Assembly: GCF_012927405.1 (NCBI RefSeq)
Contig: NZ_JABBGM010000001.1
Location: forward strand, 626,001 to 690,000
DNA: 64,000 bases
Direction: 5' to 3'
From: Novosphingobium olei
GTDB taxonomy: Bacteria > Pseudomonadota > Alphaproteobacteria > Sphingomonadales > Sphingomonadaceae
Of the stretch, positions 41,613 to 48,936 are shown piece after piece. How positions within the stretch are numbered: the first letter of the stretch is position 1; each line of letters starts with the position of its first letter. A program made the translations under genes and the position numbers. The notes beneath the pieces were generated by a model that worked only from the letters and a program-made list of their open reading frames with translations, ran no database searches and was not told the DNA's origin.

Positions 41613-42502
41613 TGTGCGGCCTCCTTCATGCTTTCGAGCAGCGGGGCGATGAGGTTGGGGTACCAGTTCTGCGCGGTGGCGCGGCCCAATGCGATGCCCT
41701 GCGCGATGGCCTGAGAGCCTTCGTCGGTGAAGTTGGGCAGGACGTAGAGATCGCCGTTCCCGATCGCGTCATAGACCATGCGCACCAGCTCGGCGCGGGG
41801 CAGGCCGTTGTCGACGGCGTCGCGCATCGATGCTTCGACGGCCGCCAGAACCGGGTTCGACAGGCGCTGGGCGACTTCGCCTTCGAGCGCGCCCGAGGTC
41901 TTTTCGGGGAACATGATCTTCGACTGCACCACGCCGGGCATCACCACGGTGACGCCGACGTTGGGCACGCCTTGCGTCTGCAGGTCGAGCCAAAGCGCTT
42001 CGTTGAGCGCGAGGACGGCGTGCTTGGTCATCGAATAGGAGCAGAAGCCCGGATTGACCGTGATGCCCGCGCCCGACGAGACGGTAACGACGTGGCATTC
42101 ATCGCCTTGCGCGATCATGCGTGGCACGAAGGCCTTGATGCCGTGGATCACCGAACGCTGGTTGACGCCGATCACCCAGTCGTACTGTTCGAGGCTGACT
42201 TCCCAGGTGACGCCCGCCGCAAACACGCCGGCGTTGTTGAACAGCACGTTGACCTTGCCGAAGCGGTCGACGGCGGCTTGCGCCAGCGCTTCGACGTCTT
42301 CGTACTTCGCAACGTCGCCCTTCACGCCGAGCACTTCGCCTTTGGCAGAGAGCGTCGCGACGGCTTCGGCGAGAGTGTCTTCGCGGATGTCCGAGATCAC
42401 CACTTTCGCGCCGCGGTCGAGCGCGCCTTCGGCCAGCGCATAGCCGATGCCCGATGCGCCGCCGGTGACGACGACGACCTTGCCCGAAAAGTCCTTCATC
42501 AT
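41609..42502 (-). CDS. SDR-family oxidoreductase
   Basis: A 297-residue SDR, longer than the standard by about 40 C-terminal residues. The cofactor loop TGGASGIG is at residues 14-21, FNNAGVF near 92, Ser near 147 (VSSGAG) and YSMTK near 158-162. The extended end (DEGSQAIAQGIALGRATAQN onward) resembles those SDRs that act on CoA-linked or sterol-like compounds. Overlaps the thiolase stop at its start and the synthetase start at its end, both by four bases. Perhaps the 3-hydroxyacyl-CoA or hydroxysteroid step of the pathway. Confidence 0.87.
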   Translation of the reverse strand: MMKDFSGKVVVVTGGASGIGYALAEGALDRGAKVVISDIREDTLAEAVATLSAKGEVLGVKGDVAKYEDVEALAQAAVDRFGKVNVLFNNAGVFAAGVTWEVSLEQYDWVIGVNQRSVIHGIKAFVPRMIAQGDECHVVTVSSGAGITVNPGFCSYSMTKHAVLALNEALWLDLQTQGVPNVGVTVVMPGVVQSKIMFPEKTSGALEGEVAQRLSNPVLAAVEASMRDAVDNGLPRAELVRMVYDAIGNGDLYVLPNFTDEGSQAIAQGIALGRATAQNWYPNLIAPLLESMKEAAQ

Positions 42503-43647
42503 GCCTTCTCCAGCACGTGGATGGCGCAGGCGGTGCCCATGCCGGGTCCTCCGCCGACGACGTGGGTGAGGCCGATCCGAGCCCCTTCGACCTGCCGTGC
42601 ACCGGCCTTGCCGCGCAGGTGGGTGGCGACTTCGTAGATGTTGGCGATGCCGGTGGCGCCGAGCGGGTGGCCCTTGGACAGCAGGCCGCCGGAGACATTG
42701 ACCGGCACCTTGCCGCCAAGCGCGGTGACGCCTTCGTCGATCAGCCGGCCCGCTTCGCCATCGGCGCAGAGGCCGAGGTTCTCGTAGTGGACGAGTTCGG
42801 CCGTGGCGAAGCAATCGTGCAGTTCGACGAGGTTGACCTCGTCCGGGCCGATCCCGGCGCGTTCGTAGGCCGACTTGGCGGCAGCGCGGGTGGCAGCACT
42901 GAAGTCGGGCATGGCCATCTGCCGTTCGGCAAAGGGGTTCGAGCTCATTTCCGAAGCGCGGATCCGCACGGCGCGGTCCATCAGGCCGAGCCGGCGCACC
43001 TTGTCTTCGGCCATCAGCACCGCCGCGGCCGAGCCATCGACGTTCACCGAGCACATCAGCTTGGTGTTGGGGTACGCGATCATCTCCGCGCCCATCACTT
43101 CCTCGAGCGGCGTTTCCTTGCGGTACATCGACTTCGGGTTGAGCGTGGAGTGGTGGTGGTTCTTGACCGACACCTTGGCGAATTGCTCGAACGTCGTGCC
43201 GTACTTGCGGGCGTGCTCGATGCCGATCTGCGCGAACATCGCGGGCATGGTATAGGAGCCGACGAGGCCTTCGGGCGAAGGCCCGCCGCCGGTGCCCCCA
43301 AGCAGGCCCTTGCCCATCTGTTCGACGCCGACGGCAAGGACGGTGTCGTATAGCCCGGCCTTGATCGCGATCCAGGCATCGCGGAACGCCGTGGCGCCGG
43401 TGGCGCAGGCGTTCGCGACGTTGACCACGGGAATGCCGGTCTGGCCGATCTCGGCCAGCATGCGCTGGCCGACCATGCCGTTGGCCTGACCGAGGTTGCC
43501 GCAATAGAGCGCTTGCATATCGCGGATAGAAAGACCCGCGTCATCCAGCGCCATCAGCGCGGCTTCGGCGGCAAGGCCGGGGACCGTGCGATCGGGGAAG
43601 CGGCCGAACCGGATCATGTCGATGCCGACAACGTAGACGTCGCTCAT
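42499..43647 (-). CDS. SCP2-type thiolase (lipid-transfer-protein/acetyl-CoA acetyltransferase family)
   Basis: A 382-residue thiolase-superfamily protein. The nucleophile Cys81 is in VANACATGATAF, the HDCF motif that marks SCP2-type thiolases is present (VELHDCFATAELV), and the His of LLSKGHPLGATG is there. The CxG motif of ordinary thiolases is absent (THVVGGGPG), as expected for this subgroup. It cleaves or condenses beta-keto-acyl-CoA, or acts as a retro-aldolase when paired with a DUF35 partner, as in steroid side-chain degradation. Its start overlaps the DUF35 gene stop, so the two are likely a complex. Confidence 0.88.
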   Translation of the reverse strand: MSDVYVVGIDMIRFGRFPDRTVPGLAAEAALMALDDAGLSIRDMQALYCGNLGQANGMVGQRMLAEIGQTGIPVVNVANACATGATAFRDAWIAIKAGLYDTVLAVGVEQMGKGLLGGTGGGPSPEGLVGSYTMPAMFAQIGIEHARKYGTTFEQFAKVSVKNHHHSTLNPKSMYRKETPLEEVMGAEMIAYPNTKLMCSVNVDGSAAAVLMAEDKVRRLGLMDRAVRIRASEMSSNPFAERQMAMPDFSAATRAAAKSAYERAGIGPDEVNLVELHDCFATAELVHYENLGLCADGEAGRLIDEGVTALGGKVPVNVSGGLLSKGHPLGATGIANIYEVATHLRGKAGARQVEGARIGLTHVVGGGPGMGTACAIHVLEKA

Positions 43648-44063
43648 GCCGCTGCTCCTTGCGCGGGGACGAACAGATAGGTGAGGTAGGGCTTGTCCGC
43701 GCCCGCCGGGATCACCTCGCGGAAGACCATGCGCACCGGCATGTCGGGCGTGACCGCGTCCGGTTCGACATCGACCAGCGTGCCCTTGATGTGCGCGCCA
43801 TCGTCGAGATCGACGATCACGTCGACGAACGGGGTGGCGACGCCGGGGAAGCTGCGATGGACCACGGTCCAGGCCCAGACCTTACCCGTTTCCGCGAGTT
43901 GGACGTGCTCCATGGCATCGCGCGCGGTGCACTTGGCGCAGACGTCGCGGGTGCCGACGTAGGTGTGGCCGCAAGCCTTGCAGCGGCTGCCGGCGACATA
44001 AGGGTGCCCGTCGTTCGGCTCGATCACCGGCAGCAGGGGGCGGACAGCTTCGGTCGTGGTCAT
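43644..44063 (-). CDS. DUF35 zinc-ribbon/OB-fold protein, thiolase partner
   Basis: A 139-residue protein with an N-terminal zinc ribbon (Cys28, Cys31, Cys42, Cys45 in SRCKACGHTYVGTRDVCAKC) and a C-terminal OB-fold (ETGKVWAWTVVHRSFPGV, then DVIVDLDDGAHIKGTL). Such proteins bind acyl-CoA and are usually encoded next to, and complexed with, SCP2-type thiolases. The start at 44063 overlaps the stop of the upstream SDR, and the stop overlaps the thiolase start, both by four bases. A longer upstream start is rejected because the extra N-terminus is Arg/Pro-rich. Confidence 0.87.
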   Translation of the reverse strand: MTTTEAVRPLLPVIEPNDGHPYVAGSRCKACGHTYVGTRDVCAKCTARDAMEHVQLAETGKVWAWTVVHRSFPGVATPFVDVIVDLDDGAHIKGTLVDVEPDAVTPDMPVRMVFREVIPAGADKPYLTYLFVPAQGAAA

Positions 44064-44929
44064 GCCGCATCCTCCGGCGTGGGCGCGTGCGCCGCCATGG
44101 CGAGGTGGATCGGCAAGACGGCTTCCGGGTTCCACGAGATGCGCTGGCCCACGGTGATGCCGCCATCGACGACGAGGTGCGTGCCGGTGACGAAGGCTGC
44201 ATCATCGCTGGCGAGGTAAAGCGCGGCGCCGGCGATGTCGGTGGGGGAACCGGCGCGACGCAGGGGCTGCATCTGCGTCGCGCCTTCGACCAGCGCAGCG
44301 GTCATCTGATCCGCCGCAGCCCGGTCGAGCCCCAAGGTCATGCCGAAGATCGGCGTCACGATCACGCCCGGGCAGATCGCGTTGACGCGGATGTTGTGCA
44401 CGGCAAGGTCTGCCGCCGAGAGCTTGGAGAGGTGAATGACGCCGGCCTTGGCGACGCCGTAGGCGAGGCCCCAGCCGGCTTCGAGCCCGGCGATCGAAGC
44501 GATGTTGACCACCGCGCCGCCACCGCGCGCGATCATCAGCGGCGCAGCGTGCTTGGTGCCGAGCATGGGCGCGCGCAGCAGCAGGGAGTGGGTCTGGTCC
44601 CAGCCTTCGATGGTCATGTCGATCGAGCCCGCCGGGGTTCCACCCGCGCCAGCGTTATTGACGAGAATATCGAGTCCGCCGAATTCCGACGCGGCGGCGG
44701 CGCAGGCGGCGGCGATATCCGCCTCATTCGTGACATCGCAGTGGCGATAGGCGACCTTGCCAGGGAAGCGGGCCTGAAGATTGGCGCCTTTTTCGTCCTG
44801 CAGATCGGCGGCGAGCACCTGCGCGCCCTCTGCCACGAAGCGTTCGACGATGCCCAGGCCAATGCCCGAGCAGCCGCCGGTGACAAGCGCGACCTTGCCG
44901 GAAAGGCGACCGGTACCTGCGGCCGTCAT
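44060..44929 (-). CDS. SDR-family oxidoreductase
   Basis: A 289-residue classical SDR with TGGCSGIG near residues 17-24, VNNAGAG near 94, Ser in NIASIAG and YGVAK. It has the THLVVDGGITVGQRISW end and a short Ala/Pro-rich tail. It is the second gene of the seven-gene operon, overlapping the OYE-type gene and the DUF35 gene by four bases each. Three separate SDR genes in and near one operon suggest several alcohol/ketone steps. The substrate is unknown. Confidence 0.87.
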   Translation of the reverse strand: MTAAGTGRLSGKVALVTGGCSGIGLGIVERFVAEGAQVLAADLQDEKGANLQARFPGKVAYRHCDVTNEADIAAACAAAASEFGGLDILVNNAGAGGTPAGSIDMTIEGWDQTHSLLLRAPMLGTKHAAPLMIARGGGAVVNIASIAGLEAGWGLAYGVAKAGVIHLSKLSAADLAVHNIRVNAICPGVIVTPIFGMTLGLDRAAADQMTAALVEGATQMQPLRRAGSPTDIAGAALYLASDDAAFVTGTHLVVDGGITVGQRISWNPEAVLPIHLAMAAHAPTPEDAA

Positions 44930-46944
44930 GCGACGGTCCTCGAAAGGTAGGCGGCTTCGTGGATCGCGTTGGCATACGAGCGCGGCGTGCGGGCATCGCC
45001 CACGACATGGACCGCGACCGGCTTGCCCATGAACGCGCGCTCCAGGCTGTTGTCGGCTTCGCGGCCCGAACAGATCACGATGGTGTCGGCTTCGATCCGG
45101 ACCTCGCCATCGGCGCCTGCGAAGACGGCTTCGTTGCCCTCGATCGCCTTGAGCGCAAGGCCCGGTTCGGCGGCGAGCCCGGCATAGGCCATCATGCCCA
45201 TGATCGCCCAGACGCGCGAGCCGATGTAGTTGGCGGGCGCGTAGGCGGGGCCGGCCTCGACCAGGCGGACATCGTGGCCGCGCAGCTTGTAATCGATGGC
45301 GAGTTCGGCGCCTTCGGCCGCGCCGACGACGACCACGCGCTTGCCGATCGCGGGCGGATCGTCGCGACGCATGGCTTCGTCGATGCGCAAGGCAAGGCCG
45401 CTGGAACGCGCTTCGGCAAGGCCCGGTACTTCGATGGCGATCGGCCTGGCGCCCGTGGCGACCACGACCACATCGGGGTTTTCGGCAAGGATCATCGCGA
45501 CGTCGGCATCGACGCCGCAGCGCACGTCGACCTTCGACTTGGCGATCATCTTGCGGTGGTAGGAAGGCTGATAGCGCAGCATCTCCATGTTGGGCAGACC
45601 GGGGTAGTTGCCCGCCCAGTCCATCGCGCCGCCGAGCGTTGCTGCCTTTTCGAACAGCACGACGTCATGGCCGATCTCGTCGGCGGTGAGCGCATATTCC
45701 ATGCCGCCCGAGCCGCCACCGACGACCACGACCTTCTTCGGCCGGTTGGTGGGCACGATGCGGTATTCGTCCTCGCGCCCGAACACGGGGTTCTGCGCGG
45801 AACCCGCCCAACCCTTGCCGAAGATGTTGCCCTGCAGCAGCGACGCGCCGGTGTGGGTGGACAGCCGGATCTCGTCCTCACGGCCCTGCATCATCTTGTT
45901 GGGGAAATCGGGATCGTCGAGCGAGAGGCGGCAGACGCCGGCGAAATCGGCCCCGGCCTCGTCGACCATCGTGCGCAGGTGATCCGGCGTGATGAGGTTG
46001 GCCGAGCCGATCAGCGGCATGTCGATGCCGCGCTTTTGCAGTTCGGTGCGCAGCTTCTGGATGTTGTCCTTGTTGACGACCTTGGGCGTGTAGAACGACG
46101 GGCCGATGAACTCGGTCGAATGGATGTCGGCCCGGCGGCTGGGCGCGCCGAGCATCGAGCCGAAGGTGCAGTCGAGCACCGAGATGCCGAGCGCGTGGAG
46201 GCGCGGGGCATAGTGTTCGGCAAAGTATTCGATGTCGTACCCGCCTTCGAGGTTTTCATCGCAGCACAGGCGCGGGATCAGCGGGAAATCCTTGCCGCAC
46301 AGCTCCTGCGTGCGCTCGATGATCGCCTCGCACATGTAGAAGCGGTCGGCGTACTTGTCGGTGCGGCCCTGATTGGCGAGCAGCGACAGGTTGGTGTGCG
46401 GCAGCGAGCCGTGGCAGAAGTGGAACGACAGGAAGTCGAACCCGGCTTCCTTGGCGCGACGGCCGGCCTGCGCGAAGCTTTCGACGATATCGTCATAGAC
46501 TTCGGTCGGCACGACGCCGCTTTCGGGGTTGCCGATCACGTACTTGTTGCTGGGGCCCCAGGCGACGGTGCCCGGGATCCAGCCCTTGCCCGCTTCGAGC
46601 GGCACGGTGGTGCCAAGGCCGGGGATAAGGCCGCCGTAGAACAGCTGGATGCCGGCGAGCGAGCCGTTGTTCTTGATCTCGGAAACCGTGTCGCGGAATT
46701 CGATGACATAGTCTTCGTCATAGAGGCCGAGCATGCGTTCGTTGATGAGGCCATCGCGTCGCACGCAGGTCGCTCCGACGAGCGTCGCTGCATAGCCGCC
46801 CTTGGCCAGCGAGCCATAGGCCGCGGCGAGACGGCGCGTGGCGTAGCCTTGCGGGTCGGACATGTTGAGCGTGGTCGGAACGTGGATCAGGCGGTTCTTG
46901 AACGTCAGACCCTTCGCCTCGAAGGGTTCGAACAGCTTGCTCAT
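44926..46944 (-). CDS. OYE-family FMN/FAD oxidoreductase lacking the Fe-S ligands
   Basis: A 672-residue protein with the architecture of 2,4-dienoyl-CoA reductase/trimethylamine dehydrogenase: an N-terminal TIM-barrel FMN domain (1-370), then two nucleotide-binding domains (GGGSGG at 409-414, VVVVGAAEGAELAID later). In relatives, four Cys (C-x2-C-x3-C-x11-C) bind a 4Fe-4S cluster between the domains. Here the matching stretch 361-386 (LSTHTGASLL...GSAQNP) has none of them. The usual catalytic HGYL is HGSL at 178-181, and an NQGRTDKYADR stretch remains. Start at 46944 rather than 46950, because AAAGG is then six bases upstream. It heads the operon and is divergent from TetR. Confidence 0.85.
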   Translation of the reverse strand: MSKLFEPFEAKGLTFKNRLIHVPTTLNMSDPQGYATRRLAAAYGSLAKGGYAATLVGATCVRRDGLINERMLGLYDEDYVIEFRDTVSEIKNNGSLAGIQLFYGGLIPGLGTTVPLEAGKGWIPGTVAWGPSNKYVIGNPESGVVPTEVYDDIVESFAQAGRRAKEAGFDFLSFHFCHGSLPHTNLSLLANQGRTDKYADRFYMCEAIIERTQELCGKDFPLIPRLCCDENLEGGYDIEYFAEHYAPRLHALGISVLDCTFGSMLGAPSRRADIHSTEFIGPSFYTPKVVNKDNIQKLRTELQKRGIDMPLIGSANLITPDHLRTMVDEAGADFAGVCRLSLDDPDFPNKMMQGREDEIRLSTHTGASLLQGNIFGKGWAGSAQNPVFGREDEYRIVPTNRPKKVVVVGGGSGGMEYALTADEIGHDVVLFEKAATLGGAMDWAGNYPGLPNMEMLRYQPSYHRKMIAKSKVDVRCGVDADVAMILAENPDVVVVATGARPIAIEVPGLAEARSSGLALRIDEAMRRDDPPAIGKRVVVVGAAEGAELAIDYKLRGHDVRLVEAGPAYAPANYIGSRVWAIMGMMAYAGLAAEPGLALKAIEGNEAVFAGADGEVRIEADTIVICSGREADNSLERAFMGKPVAVHVVGDARTPRSYANAIHEAAYLSRTVA

Positions 46945-46994
46945 GGTCATCCTTTCCCGGCGCCGCGTTTTGGTCTAGCGGTCGCCCCATCCTC

Positions 46995-47010
46995 TAAGTC
47001 ATATGACTTA
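46995..47010. promoter_or_regulatory. Perfect 16-bp palindromic operator in the TetR/OYE intergenic region
   Basis: TAAGTCATATGACTTA is fully palindromic and lies in the 94-base gap between the divergent OYE-type operon and the TetR gene. It is AT-rich in a GC-rich setting. This is the expected form and place of a TetR-family operator controlling both directions. Confidence 0.72.
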
Positions 47011-47038
47011 ATTGCACGATTAACTACAGGCGGGCGCA

Positions 47039-47695
47039 GTGCAAGTCAATTCGGTTCCGGTGGTCGAGGAAGGGGAGAGCGAGACCTCGCGCGTCCTGCT
47101 GAAGACGGCGCGCAGGTTGTTCGCAGAGCGCGGAATCCGGGCGGTGACGGTGCGCGAGATCGCGCGCGAGGCGGGGCAACGCAACCAGGGCGCGGTCGCC
47201 TATCACTTCGGCACCAAGGACGCGCTGGTCGAACGTATCCTCGTGGACGGGGCGCAGCGAATCGAAGCGCGACGCCATGCGTTCCTGACGGAGCTGGAAG
47301 CGGCCGGTGGCCCGCGCACGGTGCGCGAGGCGGTGGCGGCGGTGATCGTGCCATCGGTAGCCTTCGCCGACGAGGACGAGGAGCACGGATCGTACTTCAA
47401 CCGCTTCCTGATGCGGCTGGCGCTCTACGATCCGGGGCTGATCGACCGCACGCTGGCGGGCCGGTACAACGCCGGATACCAGCGCTGCCTGACGCACTTG
47501 CGTCGCCTGCTGGCGCACCTGCCGCGCGAAACGCAGAGCCGGCGCTTCGGCTTCTTCGGCAGCTACATCTCTGCGCTGCTGGCAGAGCGCGAGGCGGTTC
47601 TTGCCGAAGGCGTCGCAGAACGGCGGCGCTGGCGTTCGGACAAGGCGCTGGACGACCTGATCGTGACGGCTGCGGCCTTGCTTGAGGCTCGATGA
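47039..47695 (+). CDS. TetR-family transcriptional regulator
   Basis: A 218-residue TetR regulator. The helix-turn-helix lies at about residues 15-62 (TARRLFAERGIRAVTVREIA, then QGAVAYHFGTKDALVER). The C-terminal half is helical (YFNRFLMRLALYDPGLIDRT onward) and would bind the inducer. It starts at a GTG (47039) and is divergent from the catabolic operon, with the 16-bp palindrome 29 bases upstream. It most likely represses the operon until an acyl-CoA or pathway intermediate binds. Confidence 0.88.
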   Translation: MQVNSVPVVEEGESETSRVLLKTARRLFAERGIRAVTVREIAREAGQRNQGAVAYHFGTKDALVERILVDGAQRIEARRHAFLTELEAAGGPRTVREAVAAVIVPSVAFADEDEEHGSYFNRFLMRLALYDPGLIDRTLAGRYNAGYQRCLTHLRRLLAHLPRETQSRRFGFFGSYISALLAEREAVLAEGVAERRRWRSDKALDDLIVTAAALLEAR

Positions 47696-47765
47696 CCGAA
47701 ATGTGTTCGCGCCAACAAGGCGGTTCCATTTCTCTCCATTTTGGTTGAGTAAGCCGCCCGATTAT

Positions 47766-47780
47766 GGAGCCATCGGCTCC
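47766..47780 (+). other. Hairpin just upstream of the small CxxC gene
   Basis: GGAGCC (47766-47771) pairs with GGCTCC (47775-47780) around a three-base loop, 18 bases before the ATG of the 61-residue gene. It could hide or expose the ribosome-binding region. Confidence 0.4.
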
Positions 47781-47798
47781 GGTTCGGGGGGCTGAAAC

Positions 47799-47984
47799 AT
47801 GTTTGCAAGGCTGCAATGCCTGCTCAACCGTCATGCGCCGCAGCGCAATGCCGTCGAATGGGACGGCCGGGACTTCGTCAGCCATTGCCGTCATTGCGAA
47901 ATTCCGGTCCGGCGCATTCGCAAGCGTCGCTGGGCGCGCGCGCGCGCCGAGGTCCAGCGCAGGAGCAGCGACAGCGCGACCTGA
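47799..47984 (+). CDS. Small sphingomonad-type CxxC protein (61 residues)
   Basis: A 61-residue basic protein (MFARLQCLLNRHAPQRNAVE onward) with FVSHCRHCEIPVRRI in the middle, so Cys34-x-x-Cys37 forms half of a possible zinc ribbon, plus His residues nearby, and an Arg-rich tail. I know similar short proteins from sphingomonads, with no function assigned. The start is an ATG at 47799. There is no strong Shine-Dalgarno, but a hairpin lies just upstream. It stands alone between TetR and the dienelactone-hydrolase gene. Confidence 0.68.
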   Translation: MFARLQCLLNRHAPQRNAVEWDGRDFVSHCRHCEIPVRRIRKRRWARARAEVQRRSSDSAT

Positions 47985-48029
47985 CGGGCAGCGGGCGCGT
48001 GCGCCGTTACCCAAAGGCCAGCCCAAGTG

Positions 48030-48821
48030 TCAGGCGGCGGTGCGTCGCTTGAAGAAGGCGATTACGTCCTGCTCCACCTGGCGCGTGGCGCTGCCCGGTT
48101 CGTCGACCAGATGCCAGGTCAGCACCGAGTGCGGTGCAATGGGCGCATTCGGGTTGGCGTCGGTGTCGGGCAATTCAACGGTGACGCAGCGATCGCCGAA
48201 GGTTTCCTTGAGCATCGCAAAGCGTGCATCGGGGACATAGCCGTCGCTCGGAAAGCGCAGTGCCATCATGGTGAGGTCTTCTTCCTTGAGCCGCCGCTTG
48301 GCGCAGGCGATCTCTTCGGCGCTGGCGTCGATCCGCGCGGCGCCCTTGCGGCCCAGCGGCAGCGAGGGCTGCGACAGCACGGGGGCGACGACCGACGGCT
48401 CGGTCATCATGACAAGTGCAAATCCCCCGGTGAAGCACATGCCGACCGCGCCGACGCCGCGTCCGCCGCATTCGCCGTGCGCCTTGCGGGCCAGCGCGCG
48501 CAGCCAGTCAACGATGGGGCTAGACCTGCCGTTGGCCCAGACGTTGAATTCGCGCCGCACGCAAATCGACCATAGCATCTGGCCCATCGTGTAGCGTCGC
48601 GAGGGGGTGCGACCGTCTTCGCCGAACAGGCTTGGGCAATAGACGGTCATGCCCTGATCCGCCACGCGATTGGCGAAACGCAGCACCTGCGGGTGCAGGT
48701 TGGGCATTTCGTGCATGACGATGACGGCGGGGCCGGTGCCCTTGCGCCAGACGCGGCGGGTCCATGGACCATCGGTGAAATCAAAGGCGTCGTAGCCTGC
48801 GAAAGCCTCGGGATTCTGCAT
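48030..48821 (-). CDS. Dienelactone hydrolase family protein
   Basis: A 263-residue alpha/beta hydrolase of the DLH family. The Cys nucleophile is in GMCFTGGFALVMM, and the His is near HSVLTWHLVDEPGS close to the C-terminus. An oxyanion strand VIVMHEMPNLHP lies near residue 38. Classical members hydrolyse dienelactone in chlorocatechol breakdown, but many are broad carboxymethylenebutenolidases or esterases. The start is the ATG at 48821 with GGGGAAG just upstream; a further upstream start would add a Cys/Arg-rich segment. It is divergent from the M28 peptidase gene. Confidence 0.85.
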   Translation of the reverse strand: MQNPEAFAGYDAFDFTDGPWTRRVWRKGTGPAVIVMHEMPNLHPQVLRFANRVADQGMTVYCPSLFGEDGRTPSRRYTMGQMLWSICVRREFNVWANGRSSPIVDWLRALARKAHGECGGRGVGAVGMCFTGGFALVMMTEPSVVAPVLSQPSLPLGRKGAARIDASAEEIACAKRRLKEEDLTMMALRFPSDGYVPDARFAMLKETFGDRCVTVELPDTDANPNAPIAPHSVLTWHLVDEPGSATRQVEQDVIAFFKRRTAA

Positions 48822-48936
48822 GATCTTCCCCCCGCATCCGGCCGCGACTGTGACGCGTTCGCACCTGTCTGGCAATCGAGGGATTGCTCCACACAAGATG
48901 TTTGCAATTCAGCACCTTGTGCCTAAACCCGGTCGC

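Noticed and set aside
42499..43647. Loss of the CxG catalytic cysteine in the operon thiolase as an anomaly
   Set aside because: SCP2-type thiolases normally lack this motif and use the Cys of HDCF, which is present, so it is a subgroup feature.
44959..47685. A 908-codon plus-strand frame antisense to the OYE-type gene
   Set aside because: It covers a firmly identified minus-strand gene and the operator region, and its translation shows no domain. Such antisense frames recur across this GC-rich window, for example at 26889-29597 and 32282-34456.
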